Shown here: positions 49,172 through 57,411 of the stretch, one piece after another
How the letters are laid out: each line of letters begins with the position of its first letter
Position numbering within the stretch: position 1 is the stretch's first letter
Origin: Pseudonocardia kujensis
GTDB lineage: Bacteria > Actinomycetota > Actinomycetes > Mycobacteriales > Pseudonocardiaceae
DNA length: 58,406 bases
NCBI RefSeq assembly: GCF_021283305.1
Contig: NZ_JAJSOK010000047.1
Span: forward strand, 1-58,406
Direction of reading: 5' to 3'
Translations under genes and position numbers: made by a program
Notes under the pieces: model-generated
What the model saw: only the letters and a program-made list of their open reading frames with translations
What the model was told of the DNA's origin: nothing
The model's database searches: none

Positions 49172-49464
49172 ACCGACTGGGGCGAGGTCCGGCGTCTCTA
49201 CGGACCCGGCCCCGTCTCCGGCGACAAGTCGGCCTGCGCCGCGCCGTCGCCCGCCCGGTCGCTCCCGTCGGCTGTCGACCGGGCGGGGCCCGGCCCGCAC
49301 GTCGGGCCGGACCCCGCCCTGATCGACGATCACCCGATCGGCCGTAGCCGCAGGCGATGAGTTCCGCGTGGGCGCCGGGTCTCCCCTGCGGCACACCGAC
49401 CGAGCGCGCACCCCGAGCGCGCACCCCGTCCGGACCGACCGGACCGCAGCGAGGAGGCACTCCG
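49172..49464. other. Intergenic region with a 13-bp direct duplication
   Basis: About 290 bases with no supported gene. GAGCGCGCACCCC occurs twice in direct succession (49402-49414 and 49415-49427), followed by CGGACCGACCGGACCG. The function is unknown. The VOC gene promoter should lie here. Confidence 0.45.
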
Positions 49465-49869
49465 ATGGCCACCACCCAGATCTTCGTCAACCTGCCGATC
49501 ACGGACCTGCCGGCCACCCGCGCCTTCTGGACCGCCCTGGGTTACACGTTCAACGCCGACTTCTCCGGTGAGCACTCCCTCGCGCTCGAGATCGGCCCGG
49601 GGATCTCCGCGATGCTGTTGTCCCACTCGCACTTCGGCGAGTTCACGGTCAAGCCCATCGCCGACGGCAGCGCCACCGAGACGATCCTGGCCCTCGGCGT
49701 GGACAGCCGCGACGAGGTGGACCGGCTCGCCGACGCCGCGCTCGCGCACGGCGGGACCAAGGCCCAGGACCCGCAGGACCACGGGTTCATGTACGGCCGC
49801 TCGTTCCTCGACCCGGACGGCCACCACTGGGAGGTCGTGTGGATGGACCCGAACGCCTCCCAGGGCTGA
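49465..49869 (+). CDS. VOC (glyoxalase/dioxygenase fold) protein
   Basis: A 134-residue protein with MATTQIFVNLPITDLPATRA, then AFWTALGYTFNADF and the paired second module ending FLDPDGHHWEVVWMD. Its fold and length match small actinobacterial VOC proteins, sometimes annotated as glyoxalases or resistance proteins. The metal ligands cannot be assigned with confidence. GAGGAGGC lies about 7 bases before the ATG. No operon partner is obvious. Confidence 0.85.
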   Translation: MATTQIFVNLPITDLPATRAFWTALGYTFNADFSGEHSLALEIGPGISAMLLSHSHFGEFTVKPIADGSATETILALGVDSRDEVDRLADAALAHGGTKAQDPQDHGFMYGRSFLDPDGHHWEVVWMDPNASQG

Positions 49870-49896
49870 GTCCGCGAGCGCTCGGTCCCCGGGTCC

Positions 49897-50802
49897 TCAG
49901 CTGACCCAGCCGCGGTCGGCGGTGAACCCCACCGACATCGACGGCGGCGGGTCGAGATCGCGCAGCCGGCGGTCCAGCTCGGCCCGCACGCCGTCGAGGT
50001 CCTCGACCGTGCGGGCCGCCGAGCCGCCGTCGACCACGAAGTCGACCTCCAGGTCGAGCCGGCCGCCGACCTTGCCCGCCCGGACGAACGACTCGGCGAA
50101 GCCGTACGCCTCCTCGACCGCGCCGACCTCGGCCCGGATGCGGTCGAGGACCTCCGCGGGCGGCGCCATCGTGAGGATCTCGCGGCCGCTGCGCAGGATC
50201 AGCCGCACCGGGACCGGGAGGAACGCCGCGGAGGCGAGCACGACCATGACCGGGTCGACGGAGGCGGCCGCGGCGGCCCTCCCGCTCGCCTCCAGGGCCC
50301 AGGCGACGCCGAACCCGACGAGCACGCCCACGCTGAGCAGCGTGTCCCCCGCCCACTCCGCCGCCTCGGCGCGCGCCAGGTCGGAGCCGCGCGCGGACAT
50401 CCGCCGCAGCAGGACCGTGACCACCACGCCACCGACCGTCGACACCACGCCGTAGACCAGGGCGGCACGCACGGCGATCCCCGTGGGCCCCTCGATCAGC
50501 TCGAGCACCGCGCCGACCAGGGCGTACACGCACAACCCCGCCATCGCCGCCGCCTTGAGGACGACCGCGAGCGGCTCCCACGCCTCCCGCCCCCAGGGGT
50601 AGCGCTCGTCCGGCCCGCGGCGCGCGGTGCGCAGCGCCAGGACGGCGAGCAGGGTGAGCCCGACACTGGCGAAGGAGTAGAGGCCGTCGAACACGATCAG
50701 CCGGGATCCGGTGAGCGCGCCCCACACCAGCGCGAGCACGGCGAACCCGGCCGAGGACCACAGCGAGATCGCCAGGACGCGGTGGTCGGGCGAGGAGGTC
50801 AT
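49897..50802 (-). CDS. Cation diffusion facilitator (CDF) transporter
   Basis: A 301-residue protein with six transmembrane helices and a cytosolic C-terminal domain. The metal-site Asp is in LIVFDGLYSFASVG and again in AEWAGDTLLSVGVL. CDF proteins export Zn, Mn, Fe or Co in exchange for protons. ATG 50802 has no clear ribosome binding site, so it may be translated from a leaderless mRNA. It diverges from the TetR gene at 50889, which could control it, although the operators next to DUF1348 point elsewhere. Confidence 0.85.
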   Translation of the reverse strand: MTSSPDHRVLAISLWSSAGFAVLALVWGALTGSRLIVFDGLYSFASVGLTLLAVLALRTARRGPDERYPWGREAWEPLAVVLKAAAMAGLCVYALVGAVLELIEGPTGIAVRAALVYGVVSTVGGVVVTVLLRRMSARGSDLARAEAAEWAGDTLLSVGVLVGFGVAWALEASGRAAAAASVDPVMVVLASAAFLPVPVRLILRSGREILTMAPPAEVLDRIRAEVGAVEEAYGFAESFVRAGKVGGRLDLEVDFVVDGGSAARTVEDLDGVRAELDRRLRDLDPPPSMSVGFTADRGWVS

Positions 50803-50888
50803 GATCGAGCGTACAAAGCCGGACGACCTCGGCGGAAGGGACGCCGCGGTAGCGTGGCGAGCGCCCGTTTCCCGCCCGCGAGGACGCC

Positions 50889-51455
50889 ATGCCGCCGTTC
50901 GACACCGAGGCCGCCCGCACACGCCTGCTCGACGTCGCGGAGGAGCTCTTCTATGCACGCGGCATCCGGTCCGTCGGCATGGACGACATCCGCACCGGGG
51001 CCGGCCTGCCGCTCAAGCGCGTGTACGCCCTCTACCCGGCGAAGGAGAACCTGGTCGAGGCCTACCTGGAGCGTCGCGACGTGCGGTGGCGGGGCCGGCT
51101 GGCCGCCGCCGTCGAGGAGGTGGCGGACCCGGACGAGCGGATCCTCGCCGTGTTCGACTGGCTCGGCGCGTGGTTCCGCGAGCCCGGCTTCCGCGGCTGT
51201 GCGTGGATCAACGGCTTCGGCGAGCTGGGCGCGGTGTCGGCGGTGATGGCCCGCCAGGCGCGGGCACACAAGCAGGCGTTCGCCGACTACCTGGACGGCC
51301 TGGTCGCCGCGGCGGGGCTGCCCGCCGACGTCGGCCCGCAGCTCCTGCTGCTCGCCGAGGGGGCGATGGTCACGGCCGGCATCTTCGGCACGGACGCGCC
51401 GGCCGCCCAGGCGCGCACCGCCGCCGCGGCCCTGCTGCGGTCCGCCCGCGCCTGA
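50889..51455 (+). CDS. TetR/AcrR-family regulator
   Basis: A 188-residue regulator with LLDVAEELFYARGIRSVGMD, then the helix-turn-helix GAGLPLKRVYALYPAKENLV and a C-terminal ligand domain containing FREPGFRGCAWINGF. This is the TetR subgroup often paired with small NTF2-like or oxidoreductase genes. A pair of GAGAA/TTCTC palindromes lies between it and DUF1348, and the latter is probably a target. Confidence 0.9.
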   Translation: MPPFDTEAARTRLLDVAEELFYARGIRSVGMDDIRTGAGLPLKRVYALYPAKENLVEAYLERRDVRWRGRLAAAVEEVADPDERILAVFDWLGAWFREPGFRGCAWINGFGELGAVSAVMARQARAHKQAFADYLDGLVAAAGLPADVGPQLLLLAEGAMVTAGIFGTDAPAAQARTAAAALLRSARA

Positions 51456-51508
51456 CGGGATGTCCGGGAGGTTACCGACGGACAACACCGTGTGACCGGC
51501 GTTGATCG

Positions 51509-51552
51509 GAGAACGATCCTTCTCTAGCGTTCCGCGAGAACGCACGTTCTCG
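51509..51552. promoter_or_regulatory. Two GAGAA/TTCTC inverted repeats over the DUF1348 promoter
   Basis: GAGAA (51509-51513) and TTCTC (51520-51524) form one repeat. CGAGAACG (51535-51542) and CGTTCTCG (51545-51552) form a perfect second one with a 2-base spacer. The same GAGAACG half-site recurs in both. They lie 18-60 bases before the start and overlap a promoter-like TTGATC (51502), so binding here would block transcription. The TetR regulator just upstream is the likely binder (inference). Confidence 0.65.
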
Positions 51553-51569
51553 ATCCGTCAGGAGACGCC

Positions 51570-52028
51570 GTGGCCGACCGACCGCCCCTGCCCCCGTTCA
51601 CCCTCGAGACCGCCCGGAAGAAGGTCCAGGCCGCCGAGGACGCCTGGAACACCTGCGACCCGGAGAGGGTGTCGCTCGCCTACAGCGAGGACTCCGTGTG
51701 GCGCAACCGCGACCGTTTCGTGCGCGGCCGCGCGGAGATCGTCGCGTTCCTCACCGAGAAGTGGGAGCGCGAGCTCGACTACGCGCTCCGCAAGTCGCTG
51801 TGGACCTTCGCCGGCAACCGCATCGCGGTGCGCTTCCAGTACGAGTGCCACGACGCCGCCGGGACCTGGTACCGCAGCTACGGCAACGAGAACTGGGAGT
51901 TCGACGAGCACGGGCTGATGGTCCGGCGCGAGGCCAGCATCAACGACCTCGTGATCGACGAGTCCGACCGGCGGATCTTCGGCCCGCGCGGCGAGGCCGA
52001 CCGCGACCTGGAGATCCCCCTCCGGTAG
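51570..52028 (+). CDS. DUF1348 (NTF2-like fold) protein
   Basis: A 152-residue protein with LETARKKVQAAEDAWNTCDP, then the conserved core AYSEDSVWRNRDRFVRGRAE, a middle stretch RELDYALRKSLWTFAGNRIA and WYRSYGNENWEFDEHGLMVR. This is DUF1348, a SnoaL/NTF2-like family of unknown substrate. GTG 51570 has AGGAGA upstream. Expression is probably controlled by the TetR regulator through the GAGAA/TTCTC repeats. Such pairs often respond to electrophiles or quinones, but this is not proven here. Confidence 0.88.
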   Translation: MADRPPLPPFTLETARKKVQAAEDAWNTCDPERVSLAYSEDSVWRNRDRFVRGRAEIVAFLTEKWERELDYALRKSLWTFAGNRIAVRFQYECHDAAGTWYRSYGNENWEFDEHGLMVRREASINDLVIDESDRRIFGPRGEADRDLEIPLR

Positions 52029-52039
52029 GAGGGACGGCG

Positions 52040-52528
52040 TCAGCAGCCGTCCGTCGCCGCGATCTCCTCGGCGACCTGGCAGGCCGAGGCACCGTCCTGC
52101 GCCGCGCCGGTGGCGAGCCGGCGCAGGAGCTCCCGCAACGTGTCGCGCTCGGCGGGCAGGAGCGGGGCGAGGAGCTGCTCCTCGGCCTCGCGGAGCCGGC
52201 GGTCGAGGTCGCAGAGCCGCTCGCGGCCGGCGGCGGTGAGCACGATCCGCCGGGCGCGCCGGTCGGCCGGGTCCGGCCGGCGCTCGACCAGTCCGGCGCC
52301 CTCCAGCTCGTCGAGCAGGTAGGTCATCACCGTCCGGTCGACGCCCAGCATGCGGGCGATCGCGAGCTGGGTGCTGACCTCGCCGTCGTTCGCGGCGGCC
52401 AGCACCTGGTAGCCCCGCGGGCCACCGGGCAGCCCGGACAGCACCTCCTGCGCCGTGTGCAGGTGCGCGCGGGTGACCCGGCCCAGCGCCCAGCCGAGGT
52501 CGGCGTCGACGCGCTGCGGGGTGGTCAC
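52040..52528 (-). CDS. MarR-family regulator
   Basis: A 162-residue winged-helix protein: GWALGRVTRAHLHTAQEVLS, then STQLAIARMLGVDRTVMTYL, VERRPDPADRRARRIVLTAA and a C-terminal dimerisation helix ending in a short Cys-containing tail (SACQVAEEIAATDGC). GTG 52528 or 52534 is the start. It is divergent from the azoreductase gene (91 bases), which it likely represses until a quinone-like ligand or an oxidised Cys releases it. Confidence 0.87.
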   Translation of the reverse strand: MTTPQRVDADLGWALGRVTRAHLHTAQEVLSGLPGGPRGYQVLAAANDGEVSTQLAIARMLGVDRTVMTYLLDELEGAGLVERRPDPADRRARRIVLTAAGRERLCDLDRRLREAEEQLLAPLLPAERDTLRELLRRLATGAAQDGASACQVAEEIAATDGC

Positions 52529-52619
52529 GACCACGAGCCTACCGGCCACGGGCCGCTCTGTTGACAAGATAGTCTGTGAAGCAGAACATCTAGTCGACCG
52601 CACTTTATGGGAGGACCCC
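52529..52619. promoter_or_regulatory. MarR/azoreductase divergent promoter
   Basis: TTGACA at 52561-52566 is a consensus -35 box for the plus strand, followed 17-18 bases later by A/T-rich GAACATCTAG as the -10 region. AGATAGTC and CATCTAGTC flank the spacer and could form a MarR half-site pair. The region is markedly richer in A/T than its surroundings. Confidence 0.5.
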
Positions 52620-53264
52620 GTGACCCTGTTCCGCCTCGACAGCAGCATCCGCACCGAGGGCTCGGTGAGCCGCGAGGTCGCCGACACCCTCGAGCGGGCG
52701 TACCTCGACCAGCACCCCGGCGGTGCGGTGGTGCGCCGCGACCTGGTCGCCGACCCGATCCCGGTCGACGCCTGGCCCACCGCCGCGCTGGCCGGGTTCA
52801 CCCCCGAGGACCAGCGCACCGAGGCCCAGCGGGCCGCGCTCGGCCTGGCCGCGCGGCTGGCCGACGAGGTGCTGGCGGCCGACGCCCTCGTCCTCGCCAC
52901 GCCGCTCTACAACTTCGGCGTGTCCCAGCACCTCAAGGGCTGGATCGACCTGCTCATCACCGACCCGCGCTTCGCCCCCGGCACCTCGCCGCTCGCCGGC
53001 CGGCCGGTCGCCCTGGTCGTCGCGCGCGGCGGCGGCTACGGTCCGGGCACGCCCCGCGAGGGCTGGGACCACGCCACCGGCTGGATCGTCCGCATCCTGG
53101 CCGAAGTCTGGGGCGCCGACGTCACGCTCATCGAGGCCGAGCTGACCCTGGCCGACGTGCAGCCCGCGATGGCCGAGCTCCGCCCGCTCGCCGCGCAGGT
53201 CCGGGCGCAGGCGCACGAGCAGGCCGAGACCGTCGGGAAGGACTTCGGTCGGACCGCCGCCTGA
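52620..53264 (+). CDS. azoR: FMN-dependent NADH-azoreductase
   Basis: A 214-residue flavodoxin-like enzyme that reduces quinones and azo bonds with NADH. Motifs include the N-terminal LDSSIRTEGSVSREVADTL and the flavin loop LATPLYNFGVSQHLKGWID. GGGAGGACC precedes the GTG at 52620. The MarR-family gene beside it suggests induction by quinones or electrophiles. Confidence 0.93.
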   Translation: MTLFRLDSSIRTEGSVSREVADTLERAYLDQHPGGAVVRRDLVADPIPVDAWPTAALAGFTPEDQRTEAQRAALGLAARLADEVLAADALVLATPLYNFGVSQHLKGWIDLLITDPRFAPGTSPLAGRPVALVVARGGGYGPGTPREGWDHATGWIVRILAEVWGADVTLIEAELTLADVQPAMAELRPLAAQVRAQAHEQAETVGKDFGRTAA

Positions 53265-53295
53265 CCGTTCCGTCCGCCGTGGAAACCTGACGCCC

Positions 53296-54084
53296 GTGGT
53301 GCGGGTGGAGGGGGTCCACAAGCGGTACCGGAACGGGCCGCCGGTGCTGGCGGGGGTCGATCTCGCCCTCGCGCCCGGCGGGCCGACGGTGCTCGCCGGT
53401 GGCAACGGGTCCGGCAAGTCCACGCTCCTGCGGATCGTGGCCGGGTGCGCGCTGCCCAGCGCGGGCCGGGTGACCGGCCGGCCGGCGGTCGTCGGGTACC
53501 TGCCGGACCGCTTCCCGGCCCAGCTGCGCCTGCCGGCCGACGCCTACCTGCGCCACCTCGCCCGGATCCGCGGCACGCGCCCGGATCCGGGCCTGCTCGC
53601 GCGGTTCGGCTTCACCGGGCCGCGCCGTGAGCCGATGGCCGGGCTGTCCAAGGGCAACGCGCAGAAGGTCGGGCTGGCGCAGGCGCTCGGCGCCGGGGCG
53701 GGCCTGGTGGTGCTCGACGAGCCGTGGGCCGGGCTCGACGCGGCCGCCGCGGACACCCTCGCCGACGTGCTCGGCGAGGCCTCCGCGGGGACGACGGTGC
53801 TGGTCACCGACCACACGGGCCGCGCGGCGCGCCTCGCCGGCGCACGGCACCTGCGGCTGCGCGACGGACGGGTCGAGGACGCGCCCGCGCCGACACCCGT
53901 CGTGCCGGCGGTCGCGATCGTGCTGCGCTGCCAGGATCCCGAGCAGGTGCGGCACCGGCTCGGGGTGCCGGGGCGGGTCGAGGACGGGCGGCTGCACCTG
54001 CGCGCCGTCCCCAGCGATTCCGATCCGCTGCTGTTCACCGCGCTGCGGCTGGGGTGTTCGGTCGAGTCGGTGGGGCCGGCGTGA
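53296..54084 (+). CDS. ABC transporter ATP-binding protein
   Basis: A 262-residue ATPase with Walker A LAGGNGSGKSTLLRIVAG and a shortened signature, GLSKGNAQKVGLAQALG. The latter replaces the usual LSGGQ with LSKGN, which is known in some ABC-2 exporter ATPases. Walker B is GLVVLDEPWAGLD, with H-loop LVTDHTG. The C-terminus has an extra alpha/beta piece. Its GTG stands 31 bases after azoR. The stop overlaps the GTG of a broken permease gene, so the transporter may be non-functional. Confidence 0.88.
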   Translation: MVRVEGVHKRYRNGPPVLAGVDLALAPGGPTVLAGGNGSGKSTLLRIVAGCALPSAGRVTGRPAVVGYLPDRFPAQLRLPADAYLRHLARIRGTRPDPGLLARFGFTGPRREPMAGLSKGNAQKVGLAQALGAGAGLVVLDEPWAGLDAAAADTLADVLGEASAGTTVLVTDHTGRAARLAGARHLRLRDGRVEDAPAPTPVVPAVAIVLRCQDPEQVRHRLGVPGRVEDGRLHLRAVPSDSDPLLFTALRLGCSVESVGPA

Positions 54085-54727
54085 CCGCGGTCGCCGTGGC
54101 CCGCTACCTGCTGGCCGACGCCGTGCGCGCGCAGCGCGTGGTGCTCCCGGTCGTGCTGCAGGTGGCGGTGCTCGCCGTGCTGTTCGGCGGCGACCCGGGA
54201 CGCCTCCCCGAGCCGTGGGGCGCCTCGGTGCTCACGCTCTATCCGATCGCCGCATGGCTCGCGCTCACCGTCGCGCACACCGAGGACCCCGTCCAGCGCG
54301 ACGTCACCGTCGCGGCGGCGGGCGGGGTCGGCCCCGTCGCCGCCGGGACCCTGCTGGTCGCCCTGGCCAGCGACCTCGGACTGGCCGTGCTGAGCGTGGT
54401 GTGGCCGGTAATCGTCACCCCCTACCCCGCGCCGCCGTCGATCGTCCTGACGGCCTGCTGGCGCATCTCGCGGCCGGGGCGACCGGTACGGCGGTCGGGC
54501 TGTTGTGCGCGCGGCCGTGGATCCGGCGGGCGGGGCGTTCCCTGCTGGTCGGCGCCGTCGTCGTGACGGCGACGGCGGTGCAGCCGTGGCTGCCGCCCGT
54601 CGGCCGTACGGTGCAGGCGCTCGCCGACGGGGCGGGACCCGGCGCCCTGGTCCTCCCGACCGCACTGGCCCTGCTGCTCGCGGTGTCGGTCACCTGGGCG
54701 AGCGCGGTCCGCGCCCGGCGCGACTGA
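54081..54727 (+). pseudogene. ABC-2-like permease, frameshifted
   Basis: GTG 54081 overlaps the ATPase stop and starts VTAVAVARYLLADAVRAQRV, with helices VVLPVVLQVAVLAVLFGG and PIAAWLALTVAHTED. At about 54440-54450 the sequence moves to the next frame (GLLAHLAAGATGTAVGLLCA, then WIRRAGRSLLVGAVVVTATA), ending at 54727. A missing base in CCTGACGG (CCTGGACGG expected) would rejoin the parts into a roughly 215-residue membrane protein. It is either inactive or a sequence error. Confidence 0.8.
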
Positions 54728-54991
54728 GCAGACGGCGCCGGTCGGCGCGGCCGTCCGGATCGCCGGGCGGTTCGGCTCGCCCTGCTCGGTCAGCGGGACG
54801 CGACGCCTACCGTCCCAGGCCCGACTCCGGCTCCGCTCCGGCCGCGCGTGCCGCCGTCCGGGCCGCCGCGGAGCCGATCGTCGGAGCCCGTTCGGAGGGA
54901 CGCCGTCGAGCCTGGGCGTGCTCGGACGCCGTAGCGCCACGAGGGCGGCGACCGAACAGACACCGGAACCCGAGTGCGGAGGAGAACCCGC
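54728..54991. other. Intergenic region between the broken permease and the chimeric pseudogene
   Basis: About 260 bases without a supported gene. It contains GGCGCCGGTCGGCGCGGCCGTCC, with weak hairpin potential after the permease stop, and otherwise nothing I can identify. Confidence 0.4.
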
Positions 54992-55470
54992 GTGCACGCC
55001 TTCTCCACGGACGACCAGTTCCAGTTCGCCGTCGAGAACCTGCTAGGCGACGCCTTCCACCGGGCCACCGACGTCGGCGAGGTGCTGTCCACGGTCCAGC
55101 GGATCCCCCACGCGACGCCGCGTCGACCACCGACGCCGTCGCCTACGAGCACGGGGTCGCCGCGGGGCGCGCCTACGCGCTCACCGACGCCGAGCTCGGC
55201 GCGATGGCCAGGCACATGGCCTGGACCGGCATCGCGCCCGCCGCCCTGTTCGCGGCAGCGCAGTCCGGCTGGCGCGGGCGCGCGACCGGCCGCTTCGTCC
55301 TGGCCCTCGTCCTGGCCGTCGCCCTGCACACCCTCTGGGACAGCCAGTCCTCCCTGATCGGGACCGCCGTCGTGGCGCTCGTCAGCCTGGTCGCGCTCGG
55401 CTGGACCGTGCACCGCATCGCCCGCGGGACCGGCCCGTCCGGCAGGCGCGGGCGGGCGGCCGTCCGATGA
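54992..55470 (+). pseudogene. Chimeric broken gene: hydrolase N-terminus joined to PrsW-like C-terminus
   Basis: GTG 54992 has a strong GGAGGAG site and begins VHAFSTDDQFQFAVENLLGD, then AFHRATDVGEVLSTVQRI, which matches the N-terminus of acylaminoacyl-peptidase-like alpha/beta hydrolases. Near 55100-55115 the frame moves one base back. The sequence then becomes AYALTDAELGAMARHMAWTG with LALVLAVALHTLWDSQ, like the last helices of a PrsW-type membrane protease, ending at 55470. Two different genes therefore seem fused by a deletion with loss of frame. The PrsW link is tentative. Confidence 0.55.
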
Positions 55471-55523
55471 GCGGCGCCGGCGATCGGCGCGGCGCACCCG
55501 GGTAGGGGTGGCAGGCTGGCGGC

Positions 55524-56303
55524 ATGCCACGGGTGGCCACCGGGGAGTCCGTGCTCTCCCGCGCGGTGCGGATCTTCGAGGCGTTCGGGGCGGCGCAGCC
55601 GGACCTGACCGTCACGGAGATCGCGCGGCGGACGGGGCTGCACGTCGCCACCGCGTCCCGGCTGGTCGCCGAGCTCGTCGAGCACGGGTTGCTCGCCCGC
55701 GCGGCCGACGGCCGGGTGCGGATCGGGGTGCGGATGTGGGAGCTGGCCCAGCGGGCCTCCCCCACCCTGTCGCTGCGCGAGGCCGCGATGCCCTTCCTCG
55801 AGGACCTGCACTCCGTCGTCGGGCACCACGTGCAGGTGGGGGTGCTCGACGGCGACGAGGTGCTGTTCCTGGAGCGGCTCTCCGCCCCCGGCGCGGTGGT
55901 CAACTACACCCGCATCGCCGGGCGGCTGCCGCTGCACGCGTCGTCGTCGGGGTTGGTGCTGACCGCGTTCGGCCCCCGTGACCTGCAGGAACGCGTGCTC
56001 ACCGGGCCACGGGAGCGCTACACCGCCGAGACCCTCACCGACGCGGGCCGGCTGCGGGCGGTCCTCGCCGGGATCCGGCGCGACGGGCACGTGATCACAC
56101 CGGGGCACATCCACCCCGACGCGACCGGCACCGCCGTGCCCGTCCGCGGCGCCGCCGGCGAGGTCGTGGCCGCCCTGTCGGCGATCGTCCCCAACGACGG
56201 CCAGGCGTTCACGGTCGTCGCCGTGCTGAAGGCCGCCGCACGGGGCATCGAGCGGGCCCTGGTCCCTGACCGGCGGGAACGCGGAACCCCTCTCAATCAT
56301 TGA
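55524..56303 (+). CDS. IclR-family transcriptional regulator
   Basis: A 259-residue protein with the N-terminal helix-turn-helix (SVLSRAVRIFEAFGAAQPDL, TVTEIARRTGLHVATASRLV) and the C-terminal IclR effector domain (VNYTRIAGRLPLHASSSGLV, ALSAIVPNDGQ). IclR proteins often control aromatic catabolism. A perfect TCTCAATCATTGAGA palindrome overlaps its stop and lies just upstream of the reductase/P450 genes it probably regulates. Confidence 0.92.
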   Translation: MPRVATGESVLSRAVRIFEAFGAAQPDLTVTEIARRTGLHVATASRLVAELVEHGLLARAADGRVRIGVRMWELAQRASPTLSLREAAMPFLEDLHSVVGHHVQVGVLDGDEVLFLERLSAPGAVVNYTRIAGRLPLHASSSGLVLTAFGPRDLQERVLTGPRERYTAETLTDAGRLRAVLAGIRRDGHVITPGHIHPDATGTAVPVRGAAGEVVAALSAIVPNDGQAFTVVAVLKAAARGIERALVPDRRERGTPLNH

Positions 56304-56305
56304 GA
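56291..56305. promoter_or_regulatory. IclR operator: perfect 15-bp palindrome
   Basis: TCTCAAT (56291-56297) and ATTGAGA (56299-56305) are exact inverted repeats around a single C. The site covers the last codons and stop of the IclR gene and lies 72 bases before the GTG of the oxidoreductase. It is the only such A/T-rich palindrome in this area and is a natural IclR binding site. Confidence 0.7.
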
Positions 56306-56377
56306 TCGGCCTTCTGCGCGCGGCGGCGCAGTCCGCATCCTCGGTCCACCCGATCCCGCCGCCGGAGGACCGCCCCT

Positions 56378-57385
56378 GTGATCACCGCCGATCGCCCGTC
56401 CGTCGCCCCCGTACCGCCCGCCGCGAGCACGGCCGTGAGCACCCCCGCGGCGACGGTCCGGGTCGCCGCCAAGCGCGTCGAGGCCGAGGGGGTGGTGTCG
56501 CTGGAGCTCGTGGCCCCCGACGGCGCGCGCCTGCCGGACTGGACCCCGGGCGCCCACGTCGACCTGGTCCTGCCGGACGGGACGACGCGTCAGTACTCGC
56601 TGTGCGGCGACCGGTGGGACGCCCACCGCTACCGCATCGGCGTGCTGCGCGAACCCGCCGGGCGCGGCGGCTCCGCGTACGTGCACGACCACCTGGCGGT
56701 CGGCGACGCGGTCGGCCTCGGCGGACCGCGGAACAACTTCCCGCAGGTCCCGGCCGCCCGGTACCTGTTCGTGGGCGGAGGCATCGGGATCACGCCGCTG
56801 CTGCCGATGATCCGTCAGGCCGCGCTGCTCGGGGCGGACTGGGAGCTGCTCTACGGTGGCCGGACCCGGGCGTCGATGGCGTTCGTCGACGAGCCGGCGG
56901 AGATCGACCGCGAGCGGGTGCGGGTCGTGCCGCAGGACGAGCACGGGCTGCTGGACCTGCGCGGTTTCGTCGGCGACCCCGACCCCGGCGCGCGGGTCTA
57001 CGCCTGCGGCCCGGCGCCGATGCTCACCGCCCTGGCCGACGCCACCGAAGGCTGGCCCGCCCACACGGTCCGCACCGAGCGGTTCGTGGCCCGCGAGCTG
57101 GGCGCGCCCGCCCGGGACACGCCGTTCGAGGTCGAGCTGGCGCGCACCGGCCGGACCGTCACGGTCCCGCCCGGCCGCTCGATGCTCGCCGCGATCGCCG
57201 AGGCGGGCGTGGAGGTCCTCTCCTCGTGCCGCCAGGGCACCTGCGGCACCTGCGAGACCGGGCTGCTGGCCGGCGAGCCCGACCACCGCGACTCGATCCT
57301 CGACGACGACGAGCGCGCCGCCGGCGACTGCCTGTTCCCGTGCGTGTCCCGGGCCCGCAGCGACCGCCTCGTCCTCGACCTCTGA
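56378..57385 (+). CDS. PDR/VanB-family ferredoxin reductase for the P450
   Basis: A 335-residue flavin/iron-sulfur reductase. Domains in order: an FMN-binding beta barrel with RQYSLCGDRWD; an NAD domain with LFVGGGIGITPLLPMI and VYACGPAPML; and a C-terminal plant-type [2Fe-2S] domain with cysteines in SSCRQGTCGTCETG and CLFPC. This is the phthalate dioxygenase reductase/VanB order. GCCGGAGGAC precedes the GTG 56378. The downstream P450 starts 26 bases after its stop, so it most likely supplies electrons to it from NADH. Confidence 0.92.
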   Translation: MITADRPSVAPVPPAASTAVSTPAATVRVAAKRVEAEGVVSLELVAPDGARLPDWTPGAHVDLVLPDGTTRQYSLCGDRWDAHRYRIGVLREPAGRGGSAYVHDHLAVGDAVGLGGPRNNFPQVPAARYLFVGGGIGITPLLPMIRQAALLGADWELLYGGRTRASMAFVDEPAEIDRERVRVVPQDEHGLLDLRGFVGDPDPGARVYACGPAPMLTALADATEGWPAHTVRTERFVARELGAPARDTPFEVELARTGRTVTVPPGRSMLAAIAEAGVEVLSSCRQGTCGTCETGLLAGEPDHRDSILDDDERAAGDCLFPCVSRARSDRLVLDL

Positions 57386-57411
57386 CCGCCCCGCCGACCC
57401 TGGAGCCCGCC

